Below are positions 52,345 through 62,282 of a stretch of 64,000 nt of DNA, piece after piece (the stretch's first letter is position 1; the number at the start of each line of letters is the position of its first letter). The notes under the pieces are model-generated. The model was given only the letters and a program-made list of their open reading frames with translations. It was not told where the DNA came from and did not search any database. Source of the stretch: Arsenophonus sp052174455 (lineage in GTDB: Bacteria; Pseudomonadota; Gammaproteobacteria; Enterobacterales; Enterobacteriaceae). The position numbers and the translations under genes were made by a program. The stretch lies in NCBI GenBank assembly GCA_052174455.1, contig JBQMRP010000075.1, positions 144,496 to 208,495 on the forward strand, given 5' to 3'.

Positions 52345-53409
52345 TCACCAATTATTTAAGGATTTACCAAATTCTTTCAATAATGCTTTTTGTTTTTCAT
52401 TTAGTTTAACCGGCGTTTTAACCAGAATGCGGCACATTAAATCTCCATTTATACCACCACGAATAGATTTAACACCTTTTCCTTTCATACGGAAAATTTT
52501 TCCAGTTTGCGTCTCTGCTGGAATTTTGAGACTTACCCGACCATCAAATGTTACTACTTCAATTTCACCACCCAAAGCCGCAATCACAAAATTAATCGGT
52601 ACTTCACAATATAAGTTATTTCCATCGCGCTTAAAAATAGGATGTCTTGCTACATTAACCTGAACATATAGATCGCCAGCTTGAGCACCATTTTCTCCTA
52701 CCTCACCTTCACCATTTAATCGGATACGATCACCGGTATTAACTCCTGCTGGAATTTTTACTGATAAAGTTTTATATTTCTCTACTCGACCATGATTGTG
52801 GCATTTAATACAAGGTTCTTTGATAACTTGACCTTTTCCATGGCAACTTGGACAAGTTTGTTGAACTGCAAAAAACCCTTGCCGTATCTGAATCTGACCT
52901 GCACCATGGCAAGTTGAGCAAGTTTCTGGTTTCGTGCCTGGTTTAGCGCCACTTCCGTTGCAAATATCACACTTTTCTAAAGTAGGAATACGGATCTCTT
53001 TACTAATACCATGAACTGCTTCTTCTAGTGTTAATGTAATTTCGTACTGAAGATCTACTCCACGAGTCGATCGTTGACGTCTACCACCACCCCCAAAAAT
53101 ATCACCAAATACATCACCAAAAATATCACTAAAATCAGCGCTAGAACTAAAACTACTACTAAATCCACCACCCATGCTACCTTGTTCAAAAGCCGCATGT
53201 CCATATTGATCATAAGCAATTCGTTTTTGCGCATCAGTTAAAATTTCATAAGCTTCTTTAATTTCTTTAAATTTACTTTCTGCTTCCTTATCACCTTGAT
53301 TACGATCTGGATGATACTTCATTGCCAGACGTTTATACGCTTTTTTAATGTCTTTTTCGTCAGCGGTTTTAGTCACACCTAAAACTTGATAATAATCTCT
53401 TTTTGCCAT
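52345..53409 (-). CDS. dnaJ: chaperone DnaJ, C-terminally truncated by frameshift
   Basis: DnaJ delivers unfolded proteins to DnaK and stimulates its ATPase. The J domain (residues 1-70, HPD at 33-35), the Gly/Phe region and the four zinc-finger repeats (CDICNGSG, CSTCHGAG, CPSCHGKG, CIKCHNHG; about 141-206) and both β-sandwich substrate domains are intact. The product has 354 residues against 376 in E. coli. It ends in SLNNW, but the next bases in another frame read GESDHKNSSRLKRFLNSVK, clearly the lost tail (E. coli GEHNSPRSKSFFDGVK). A single-base indel near 52350 therefore removed about 22 residues of the dimerisation end. It is 119 bases after dnaK and in the same transcript. Confidence 0.95.
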   Translation of the reverse strand: MAKRDYYQVLGVTKTADEKDIKKAYKRLAMKYHPDRNQGDKEAESKFKEIKEAYEILTDAQKRIAYDQYGHAAFEQGSMGGGFSSSFSSSADFSDIFGDVFGDIFGGGGRRQRSTRGVDLQYEITLTLEEAVHGISKEIRIPTLEKCDICNGSGAKPGTKPETCSTCHGAGQIQIRQGFFAVQQTCPSCHGKGQVIKEPCIKCHNHGRVEKYKTLSVKIPAGVNTGDRIRLNGEGEVGENGAQAGDLYVQVNVARHPIFKRDGNNLYCEVPINFVIAALGGEIEVVTFDGRVSLKIPAETQTGKIFRMKGKGVKSIRGGINGDLMCRILVKTPVKLNEKQKALLKEFGKSLNNW

Positions 53410-53435
53410 GTTTATTTTACCCTTAACACACGTAA

Positions 53436-53464
53436 ACGGGCGTAGAGTTTACCCCAACGCCCGT
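53436..53464 (-). promoter_or_regulatory. hairpin between dnaK and dnaJ
   Basis: ACGGGCGT (53436-53443) pairs with ACGCCCGT (53457-53464). This GC-rich 8-bp stem lies in the 119-base dnaK-dnaJ gap and has no T-run. In enterobacteria such a stem can reduce read-through or stabilise the dnaK part of the mRNA, keeping DnaK in excess over DnaJ; that role is inferred here. Confidence 0.6.
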
Positions 53465-53528
53465 ATTCAATTTTCAGTAACGGAGAAAATAACCTTTTTA
53501 ACACCATTACTGTGCCAGCTAAGGGCCA

Positions 53529-55454
53529 CTATTTTTTATCTTTATCCTTGTCGCTGACTTCTTCAAATTCAGCATCAACAACATTATCATCCTGTTTAGA
53601 CTTGGCACTTGCGCCAGCATTAGCTGCTCCTGCTTGAGCCTGCTGTTGCGCTAACTCGAGTAGTTTGGCAGAAGCTTGAACTAAATCTTGGATTTTTTTT
53701 TCAATAATGATTTTATCTTCACCTTTTACCGCCATTTCCAATTGAGAAATAACTTTCTCTATGTTAGCTTTATCATCACCAGATAACTTATCAGCCGCTT
53801 CTTCAATTTGTTTACGTGTACCATGAACTAATTGATCAGCCTGATTACGTACCTGAACTAATCCTTCAAACTTACGATCTGCTTCCGCATTTGCTTCTGC
53901 ATCATTTAACATTTTTTGAATTTCATTTTCTTTTAGCCCAGAAGATGCCTTAATGGTAATCTTTTGCTCGTGGCCAGTATTATTATCTTTAGCTGATACA
54001 TGTAAGATACCATCAGCATCAATATCAAATGTAACTTCAATTTGTGGCATACCACGCGGTGCTGCTTGAATACCATCCAAATTAAACTGTCCTAATGATT
54101 TATTATCACTTGAACGCTTACGTTCACCTTGCAACACATGAATAGTTACTGCAGACTGATTATCTTCTGCTGTTGAAAATACCTGACTATGTTTAGTCGG
54201 AATAGTGGTATTCTTAGCAATTAAGGTTGTCATTACACCACCCATGGTTTCAATACCTAAAGATAGTGGAGTTACATCAAGTAACAAGACATCTTTCACA
54301 TCACCGGCTAATACACCACCTTGCACTGCCGCACCCATAGCAACCGCTTCATCAGGGTTAACGTCTTTACGAGGCTCTTTACCGAAAAAATCAGCAACCG
54401 CTTTTTGCACCATTGGCATGCGCGGCTGGCCGCCAACCAGAATGACATCATTTATATCATTAACATTTAAGCCTGCATCTTGCAGTGCAACTTTTAGCGG
54501 CTCCATTGAACGTTTAACTAAATCTTCAACCAGTGATTCAAGTTTTGCTCGAGTCACTTTAATATTCATATGCTTAGGACCACTTGCATCTGCGGTAATA
54601 TAAGGTAAATTAACATCGGTCTGCTGAGCAGAAGAAAGCTCAATTTTAGCTTTTTCTGCGGCTTCTTTTAAGCGTTGCATTGCTAGTGGATCATTGCGTA
54701 GATCAAAACCTTGTTCTTTTTTAAATTCATCGACTAAATAATTAATTAGACGATTATCAAAGTCTTCGCCACCTAAGTGAGTATCACCATTAGTTGCCAG
54801 TACTTCATAGGTTTTTTCACCATCAACTTCATCAATTTCAATAATTGAAATATCAAAAGTACCACCACCTAAGTCGTATACCGCAATGGTACGGTTACCC
54901 ACTTCACGATCTAAACCATAAGCAAGCGCCGCCGCTGTTGGTTCATTAATAATACGTTTTACATCTAATCCAGCAATGCGGCCTGCATCTTTAGTTGCTT
55001 GACGCTGAGTGTCATTAAAATAAGCCGGTACAGTAATAACAGCTTCAGTAACTGGTTCAGACAGATAATCTTCCGCCGTTTTTTTCATTTTTTTCAGTAC
55101 TTCAGCGGAAACCTGAGGGGGAGCCATTTTTTTTCCCTTAACATCCAACCAAGCATCACCATTATCTGCTGCAATAACTTTATAGGGCATAATAGAAATA
55201 TCACGTTGAACTTCTTCATCTTCAAAGCGACGTCCAATAAGACGCTTAATGGCAAAAAATGTATTTTGTGGGTTTGTCACTGCCTGGCGCTTTGCCGGCT
55301 GACCAACAAGAATTTCACCATCTTGGGTATATGCAACAATAGAAGGTGTAGTACGGTCACCTTCACTATTTTCCAATACCCTGGCATTTGTACCATCCAT
55401 TATAGCTATACAAGAGTTAGTTGTACCCAGGTCAATCCCAATAATTTTACCCAT
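53529..55454 (-). CDS. dnaK: chaperone DnaK (Hsp70)
   Basis: DnaK is the major cytoplasmic Hsp70, cycling with DnaJ, DjlA and GrpE. The 641-residue protein (E. coli 638) has the nucleotide-binding domain with all three Hsp70 signatures (IDLGTTNSCIAI near the start, VYDLGGGTFDISIIEID about 190-207, VILVGGQPRMPMVQ about 338-351), the linker DVLLLDVTPLSLG, the substrate domain and lid. It ends in VVDAEFEEVSDKDKDKK, the enterobacterial EFEEV terminus. One Gln in VGGQPRMP replaces the Thr usual in E. coli (VGGQTRMP). The start is supported by GGAGG nine bases upstream. A σ32-type promoter stands at 55503-55530. Confidence 0.98.
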   Translation of the reverse strand: MGKIIGIDLGTTNSCIAIMDGTNARVLENSEGDRTTPSIVAYTQDGEILVGQPAKRQAVTNPQNTFFAIKRLIGRRFEDEEVQRDISIMPYKVIAADNGDAWLDVKGKKMAPPQVSAEVLKKMKKTAEDYLSEPVTEAVITVPAYFNDTQRQATKDAGRIAGLDVKRIINEPTAAALAYGLDREVGNRTIAVYDLGGGTFDISIIEIDEVDGEKTYEVLATNGDTHLGGEDFDNRLINYLVDEFKKEQGFDLRNDPLAMQRLKEAAEKAKIELSSAQQTDVNLPYITADASGPKHMNIKVTRAKLESLVEDLVKRSMEPLKVALQDAGLNVNDINDVILVGGQPRMPMVQKAVADFFGKEPRKDVNPDEAVAMGAAVQGGVLAGDVKDVLLLDVTPLSLGIETMGGVMTTLIAKNTTIPTKHSQVFSTAEDNQSAVTIHVLQGERKRSSDNKSLGQFNLDGIQAAPRGMPQIEVTFDIDADGILHVSAKDNNTGHEQKITIKASSGLKENEIQKMLNDAEANAEADRKFEGLVQVRNQADQLVHGTRKQIEEAADKLSGDDKANIEKVISQLEMAVKGEDKIIIEKKIQDLVQASAKLLELAQQQAQAGAANAGASAKSKQDDNVVDAEFEEVSDKDKDKK

Positions 55455-55502
55455 CTAAACAGCCTCCAAAAACGAATTCTTAACTAATCTAGTTACTAAC
55501 CT

Positions 55503-55530
55503 ATATGAGGATAAATGATTTTTTTTCAAG
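55503..55530 (-). promoter_or_regulatory. σ32 heat-shock promoter of dnaK
   Basis: On the minus strand CTTGAAA (55530-55524) and CCTCATAT (55510-55503), 13 bases apart, match the σ32 consensus (CTTGAAA, N11-16, CCCCATNT) apart from one or two bases. The -10 box lies about 50 bases before the dnaK start. Since the surrounding non-coding DNA is eroded, its survival suggests that heat-shock control by RpoH is still in use. Confidence 0.8.
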
Positions 55531-55599
55531 GGATTTTTTCCTTGACATTAAAAAAATCTACCTAACTAGACAGTTTGTAACAGAGAATTATGTTTATTT

Positions 55600-56990
55600 A
55601 TATTCTATAGAGTTTCGTGGATGGTGGCGTATCCTGCTAATTGCTTTCATAAATTACTTCAACAACAGAGAGATGATATGCCATGAAAAAGTCTACTCTA
55701 TACAGGCATTCCCGAAACTGGATTTTTACCCTCTAATCCCCTTGCATGAATTCATCTGTAATAGTTGGTAGAGCATCTAATAGGCACCGATGTTGAAACG
55801 AAGCTTGAAGATATACTACAATAACAGGCTGAACGCTGCTTTGTTGATTGGTATTATGCCGTCATCCGTAACGGTTATTTACCGCAGCAAACTTAATATA
55901 GACGGGGGTATTGGCGATGTTGAGATTAAATATCTAAGGTTATAGAGATCGCAGCGATAATAGAATATACTTCAATAGCTCGTTATTGCTTCATTTAAAG
56001 GGTATGAAAATGGTTAAGAGTTGACATCATTGGCTTTATAGCTACAAGGAAGATGGAATTATTCAACGACGATTTTTACGAACTTCTATGGACGATTTTC
56101 GATAAAAAAGCACATGTTTCCTCTGCCAAGGCACCATAAGCAGATTGAAATAGCAATGACTTAATAGTATAGGGAATAGCAATTGCGTGATTTAAACGAT
56201 ACATATTACCTTTATTTTTTGGATAATTGCATAACCGTTCTGTCAGGTAAGCTGATCGCCTTCATCATATTGGTAATTATTGAAATCACTGTGTATAGAT
56301 GTAAGGAGTTGGTTATAATTGAAGATGATTATCGAGAGTCAGAAGCGCACTTGGCTGAACTTCTGGATGACCGCAAGCGCGTGGTTTAATTGTATTTCCA
56401 TCCTTGCTACGGAAGACTCTGCCCTTGATTTTTGGAAAAATAATGATAAGAATATTTTCTTGGGATGCAAGATAAATGCTGTTTAGTGGTACATAAAATA
56501 TCTAATGTGCTGACTTTATTCTCCAAAGGCAGCAGAACCGAAGGTTAAGGGTAAACTCTTTGTTAGGAGCTCAGATTAGCAAAAAGAGTCGTGATACCGC
56601 TAACAAAAACCTTAATACTCTGTTAGTAAGGTTTTTAGCGAAACACTATCCTGCAGTAATAAAGAAGTTGAAGAAAAATAAAGAAGAGCTTACTGCTATT
56701 CTATACCTTCCTATCAGCGCAGTAGGTATCAATAAGAATGATGAAACTAATTGAATCAGTTTTTGCAAGAGTTAAGGCTATAAAGGCGAAGCGCGAGATA
56801 CTGTGCTTTTGAGAAAATAACCATTTTAATGGTATTTTAGCTGCTACACCTCTTAATAATATCTAAAACCGCAACCTAAGAGTATTTAATCCTATTAATC
56901 ATGGCTATAAACAACATTTAATTTAAGGATAGAAATAAATTTATGAATGATCAGAGCAATGGAAACCCTAATTGCGATATACCAGCTTTA
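55600..56990 (+). mobile_element. IS256-family element, degenerate, most readable copy
   Basis: Full-length dead copy with the clearest peptide evidence for the family. The piece at 56183-56389 reads LSGKLIAFIILV, then CKELVIIEDDYRESEAHLAELL (IS256 catalytic-core block GCKExxAxEDGYRESExSW). The piece at 56560-56754 gives KKLKKNKEELTAILYLP. The later IESVFARVK matches NPIESVFATVR. Leader at 55670-55685, shared 3' end at 56930-56990. It lies some 140 bases upstream of the dnaK start codon, just beyond the heat-shock promoter. Confidence 0.82.
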
Positions 56991-58097
56991 CTAATAGCTC
57001 AACCCTCTTCATTCTATTTTTTACTATTATCGTTTTCTATACTTTTTATACTTTTGTACTTTTATACTTTTTGGCTTCTTTTTATTTTTAATAAAAAAAG
57101 TATATACCAATAATAAAAAATTTACATATAAATCTAAAAAAAGAATGTCCTGATTATATTATAATGATAAATATCATCTCACAGCCTAATTGAAGCACCA
57201 CCTATTACACTAATTTCAACATAAAAAAGCATTAACCAATATTCAATACTAGGATCCAGTAACTAATTCTATTTCCTTTAGAAATTAAAGGATGGATTTC
57301 GAGCTGTTCTTAAGGAGCAATTTAATTTTTTAATCATTAAGTAAATATAAAATAGAAATGAGTGAGCAAAAAATGCTCCTTAGCAAACTTTCTTTTCATA
57401 AAATTATGAGAGAAAAAATCAAACTGCTACAGTACAAGTTAAGAAGTTTCTTTGCAACAACCGAGTAAAGGACACCCTCAGCATCGATAACGGCAATTTC
57501 TTATTATGGATAACATCTTCGTGCGCATGAAAATATTCAGTACTAGATAAGATTTAACCATAATCTCTAGAATACCGTCATTGCAGCGTTGGTATAAACC
57601 CTCATTGAGGACATGAAATTTTCGCAAAATTACTTGATTGAGATCTCATCCTATACCCTTATTTTAATAAGGATAGACATTGACATAACGTCAAATTTTA
57701 TAAAATTTTCTAAATTTAGAAAAGATAACGTATCTTTTAGAGTTATAGAAACGCTGACAAATAAATACACGATTTTAGTGCTCCTTTAATAAAGGAGCAG
57801 TCTTAAAAGAAAAGCTCTAAGGAATAATTAGACTTGCTACCAGCAACATCTCTCACACTAGAGATGGTAGCAGACAGGATTAAGAACCGGCTTTCTTGGA
57901 TAACAACTTGACCCTTACAAGCAACTACTTTTTAGGATAAAAGAAACGAAAATAGTTTTTCCTCACCAATGAAAACAACGGGTTCTCATACTCAATAATC
58001 CATTGAGGATTAACACTTATATCATAATGACTTAACGGAAAAAAGCAAGAATATCTTAATGTGGAGTTGAATGTATTTTGAGGGTTATGCTAAAAAT
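56991..58097. other. eroded region between IS256 copy and mpg
   Basis: No intact gene. A 36-codon frame from 57358 (MSEQKMLLSKLSFHKIMREK) may be the start of a dead gene, but I cannot name it. Repeated GCTCCTT motifs allow small hairpins, e.g. 57780-57787 with 57791-57798 (8 bp, loop of three). I see no RNA gene. Confidence 0.35.
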
Positions 58098-58610
58098 TTA
58101 TATTGTCTTAAAACGCCACAATTTATCGATGCCAACTTTTATTCCTATTCTTGGTGTTGCAATATATTTTGGTTGAATAGTGGAGTTATAAACACAAAAA
58201 TCATGATATTGTGTTAAATCAACCTGGTTATTATTTTTCGTAATATTTAACTTTTTACATAACTTACCCGGCCCGTCTAAAGAAAGACGGATAGGGTTAT
58301 ATAAATCAATGCCTCGAATTAAAACCGCAGCTGGAAAGCCTTCAGGTTCAGTCACAATATTCAGACAATAATACATGCCATAAATAAGATAAATATAGGA
58401 AAACCCGGCGGCACCAAACATAACCACTGTTTGTGGCGTACAACCTCTCACGGCATGACAGGCCGGATCATCCTTCCCTATATAGGCTTCAACTTCGTTG
58501 ATAACACCGTAATAGTCAGCAAACTTTAAAACCTTTCCTAGCAAATCCTTTGCTACATAAAGCGTACCACGCTCATAAAATGAGCGTGGTAAAATAACAT
58601 TAGTAAACAT
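58098..58610 (-). CDS. mpg: 3-methyladenine DNA glycosylase, AAG/Mpg family
   Basis: This enzyme excises alkylated and deaminated purines from DNA as the first step of base excision repair. The 170-residue product matches the AAG (Mpg) family, not Tag or AlkA: ARxLLGKVL-type N-terminus (VAKDLLGKVL), the catalytic Glu in INEVEAYIG (about residue 41), DPACHAVRG with the wedge region, GAAGFSYIYLIYGMYYCLNIVTEPEG, AVLIRG, DGPGKLCKKL, and the closing TPRIGI and WRF. It is a little shorter than usual (about 190). I chose the ATG at 58610; a TTG precedes it. This family is unusual in Enterobacterales, so transfer is possible. A strong hairpin lies in its first codons. Confidence 0.93.
   Translation of the reverse strand: MFTNVILPRSFYERGTLYVAKDLLGKVLKFADYYGVINEVEAYIGKDDPACHAVRGCTPQTVVMFGAAGFSYIYLIYGMYYCLNIVTEPEGFPAAVLIRGIDLYNPIRLSLDGPGKLCKKLNITKNNNQVDLTQYHDFCVYNSTIQPKYIATPRIGIKVGIDKLWRFKTI
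58565..58591. repeat. 12-bp perfect inverted repeat in the 5' coding part of mpg
   Basis: TACCACGCTCAT (58565-58576) and ATGAGCGTGGTA (58580-58591) form a perfect 12-bp stem with a three-base loop, covering about codons 7-15 of mpg. It is one of the most GC-rich hairpins in the window and could hinder ribosome loading. Confidence 0.75.
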
Positions 58611-59999
58611 CAATTAATCCATAAATGTATTGATCTTAGCATTAGGCGCCTAAGCTAACATTTGGACTATCACACCTAATCAACGCCGTTGACTAAAAAG
58701 TAGGTGCGATAGTTTTAGCTAACTCTTTCCTACATTTTGTTTACAACACTTGATAACTTCCTAACAGCCTTTCAAGATATCTTATTTCTTTCCTTCTTGT
58801 TATAACTGCTCTTCAATGGTCATCAATACCACCTCCAATAATCAAATTATTTTGTATTAGAAGTATTTTTAGTTCTACAATAAAAGATTAATCTTTAGAA
58901 TAATTGAGATTACAATACCTATACTGATTCAGCAAACTTGTTACCTACTTAGTTAATTTTAATATATCTCGGACATAATATAGTTCATCACCATTTCTAA
59001 GTGTAAAATATCGATGAATGATAGCCTACTTGTCCAAAATTGTCGTAACATAAACCAATAGGAACGCCTGCGTATAGAGAAATTTTTGCCAGTTCTATAT
59101 CAAGAAAAAGAATCCAATAAATTGGTCTTATCAAGGATAAGACGAATTTTATCTTGAAAAACAACACCGCCATCATCACTACCGACAAGTTACTGCTACT
59201 CTTTTCTAACTGCCATTGCATGACAGCAATCACATATCTTAAAAAATCTAAACGGCATCAGCTTTTCCGAGCGGCTCTAGTTCTCGATAATAGTGTAGAG
59301 ATATAATTCCTGCTACTATCTTCACCTAAGATAGTATATCCGAGCACTAGTAATTACACAGATCTAACTCAATGAAAATCTCGAGTTTTATTACTAATGA
59401 ATTAAATTACACAACTTACAAAGTTTTTTTCAAAAAAAAAATTATAAAAATCTATTATAATGAAATGCTATCACCAAGAATGTTTTAAACAAACTATTAT
59501 TGTAAAGAATTGTTCTTATCAAAAAATCTTATCCTGAAGGATAAGCATCGCCATTATTTAAATTAAAATTTAAAATCTAACTGAATATTCCAATTTTTTT
59601 CTAAAGTTTAATCGTTGCTTCTTAATTTTTTTTAAACAAAGAAAAAACATGCTGTTATTTCAACAACAGCCTGATTGTAACCCACCATCGCTTTCAGCTT
59701 GTCAAGCGGTATGGATTTATTCTCAGTTGTGTCCTGATTTTTAATTCACCAATTATTGCTTTTTCCTCTAAACCATCCCTGTTTATCACCATTCTTATCA
59801 CTCAACGACACTTTTACTGTAGGAGCTGGCTCCCCCCCCCCATTTTTTTCCCTTACGTATTTTTATCACACTACCAATTTTATACCTTTACGATTAATCT
59901 AATTAGCGATATTGCTACCTCAGTACATTATTTTTGTTTTGTTTTTCATGGTGCATAGTATGAAACAGTTTCACTGTTTATTTTCGTTTTAAACAAGTA
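58611..59999. other. eroded region downstream of the duplicated unit, unassigned
   Basis: About 1.4 kb without an intact gene. A minus-strand open piece (59233-58997) reads ELAKISLYAGVPIGLCYDN then FGQVGYHSS; its complexity suggests a former gene, but I do not recognise it. A small palindrome CTTATCCTGAAGGATAAG (about 59528-59545) resembles a weak terminator. A run of nine Cs at 59833-59841 stands out in this AT-rich DNA. Confidence 0.35.
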
Positions 60000-60830
60000 A
60001 TTTGTCCGCTAAAACTCATCTATTTCAAATAGATTATATAAATGATTAAGTTCACGTTTAAGCTGTTTTTTTTCGACCCAATTTTATGGGTAGTTATATT
60101 AAATATTATGACCCATTTTATGCAGATTTCCAGAAAACTTCTAGATAATTTTTTCAGGTCCTTTTTACTAATATTAATACACTTACCGCTATTATTAAAA
60201 ATGCGCAAGCATATAGAACATTATAGTGGAAGCAGCGATATAGGCTACCGCTGCTTCAAGGAAGTTCCTGATCTAAGTGCTATTTTATATTCTACAATAT
60301 ATTAATTTAAAAAGAATTATTCCAGATGGCTCAGAATAAATCTCCTAGAAATTGAAAACTAAGTAAATCAGAAAGACAAGACGGGACTGCACATGTTACA
60401 CATTGCCTGTTTATTTGAAGCGTTTTATGAGATCTTCCTCTAAAATAAATAAGGATAGACTGATTCAATTTTTTATGACACTCCAAAAGAAAACCATACA
60501 TAGTAACATGTCCAATCCTAAATTCTTAATTTTTTAGACAAGCGAGTATTATCTACTTTTACTCACGATTATCCTTGGTTTTGACCAACCCAATCACACA
60601 AAGCCAATAACAATGAATTTAACTGCTTTGAGTAGAGTGGGTAACTGAAAGCATGCTTGCCTATGAATTCATCATCTATACGGAACTAGGAATTATCCTC
60701 GTTTCTTTTACTCCATAGGAAAAAGACACGAATAACTTAGCTGACAAACATGATAAATGCGAACAGGATAACTATTTTTACTTCTCTAACAAAAGAGACC
60801 ATATGATAATTTAATTCAAAAATATTTGAG
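60000..60830 (+). repeat. duplicated unit, copy 2 (first copy at 31430-31990)
   Basis: Same-strand match to 31430-31990 and more complete. It has a hydrophobic leader-like peptide (MQISRKLLDNFFRSFLLILI, from 60120), a perfect 9-bp hairpin (GAAGCAGCG with CGCTGCTTC, about 60230-60258), then an ATG with MAQNKSPRN near 60326. After about 120 bases missing in copy 1 comes the second shared block (EFIIYTELG near 60670). Two copies of a leader, hairpin and basic start could be remnants of plasmid replication genes of RepFIIA type integrated in the chromosome; this is a guess from layout. Confidence 0.5.
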
Positions 60831-62235
60831 TTATTAGCAAATTTAGTGCCTGATGGTCAGGCTATTCTACTCTAATGCTTCGTAAATTTGTTATCAATTC
60901 TTAAATGTATATTATTTATCCACTAAAGTTAATGGATTAAATCCTTAGCTAATTCTAACTCTTCTGATCTTATGAGAGTAGCATTGATACCATTGAAAAG
61001 GTTATTTTATTGAGCCACAACGCTTCACACGTCGACTTCATAGACTCAATATCACGCAACAAGATGATTCTAATTAGATTCATTGTTCTTATGACGGTCA
61101 GTTCGGTGACGGGAAAGCGTAGAATAGAATACCACCCGTTATTCTTAATATTTTCAGCTTCTTCATCGCTACAAAGTATTCACTGAAACCTCTTGCTAAT
61201 AAAACACCAAAAAAAAGGGGTATATTAGAGGCTTTGCAACTCTTTTGTACGCAGACTTCCTGTAGCTTAGCCTTAACTTCGGTTGGATGTCTTTGGGAAG
61301 TTATGAATTATCTATTTTTGTATACCCACACCTCAGTAGCGTTGCTGTTACATATTCGAGAACAGTTTGTTATTTCATTACAAAAATCCAAGCAGCGTGT
61401 CTCCTGTAGAAAGCCTGAGAGATACGATTAAATCCAGTGCTCGCAAGCTATTAAGAAATTTGGCTAAGTTCCCTGCTAACTCTCGATAAGTATCTTTAAT
61501 CTAAACAAGCTCCTTACGTTCATTCGCAGTGATATCGATAATAAGCAGAAGGCAAAGGGGATCTAGATTATCTAATAAAACAGTATATGCCATCATCGGC
61601 CTAGAAATAAACGTAGCGCATATCGCTAAATCACATGGGTATCTACTAATATTTATGTTCTTCAAGACATTCCTATTTCAGTCTTCTGATAGGTACTTGG
61701 TAGAGAGACACTTATGCTTTTTTATCGATAATTGTTCTAGAGATTTGTGAAAGTCACCGATAGATTTAGCTTGCAGGTACAAAGTCATGGTAACAATTAT
61801 TTAACGCTTTTTTTTACAGGCTTCAGATAAGGTGGTAGAAAGTAGGAGCCCTGTTGAAGCATATTCCTTTGGTTCTAAGATCCCTTGAAATTAATTACTT
61901 TAATCTTAACATCGCCAACACCCATCTTATTTGCTTCGCTGTAGCAAATAACTATTATGAATCATGTGATAGAAGATACCCGCGACAAGGCAATGTTTAG
62001 CACGTTATCGCAGCATAGATTTCAAGTTCAGTCTTAATAATGATCTTATCAGCTCCCTGCCATGCTATTACGGATCAGTTAGTGCAACGGGATAGGAGAT
62101 AATGTCTAGTTTTGCGGATACTTATAATAAGGATAAAAACGACTTTTCATAGTATATCATCTCTTTTATATTAAAATCATTTATGAAATCAATAAGGAAA
62201 GATATGCCAGTATCTCTAGAATAGAGATACATTAG
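60830..62235 (-). mobile_element. IS256-family element, degenerate, nearly full length
   Basis: On the minus strand, all segments of the IS256 copies can be followed: 3' end at 60850-60920, middle near 61100-61450, and 5' leader near 62150-62175. Open pieces at 61234-61750 are plus-strand artefacts. It is followed by an IS481 remnant as in the cluster at 1110-4450. Confidence 0.75.
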
Positions 62236-62240
62236 AAATT

Positions 62241-62282
62241 AGCATACTATCTATCACCCAGATAGATAGTATGCTTTTTTTT
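62241..62282 (+). terminator. strong hairpin with T-run between IS256 and IS481 remnants
   Basis: AGCATACTATCTATC (62241-62255) pairs perfectly with 62261-62275 around ACCCA, then comes a run of T (62276-62282). The form is that of a Rho-independent terminator on the plus strand. A worn counterpart (ACTATCC..AGATAGT then TTTTT) lies at about 2440-2466 at the equivalent IS256-IS481 junction. Confidence 0.65.

Noticed and set aside
54205..55487. Long open frames on the plus strand across dnaK (54205-54603 and 54999-55487)
   Set aside because: They are antisense shadows of a highly conserved dnaK gene, have low-complexity or cysteine-rich nonsense translations and no start context.
56183..56754. 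Frames at 56183-56389 and 56560-56754 as functional small genes
   Set aside because: They are separate pieces of one broken IS256 transposase, as alignment with the other copies shows.
60042..60305. 87-codon frame at 60042 as a membrane protein gene
   Set aside because: The hydrophobic start is interesting as a leader-like peptide, but the frame runs through the hairpin and lacks an open counterpart in the other copy.
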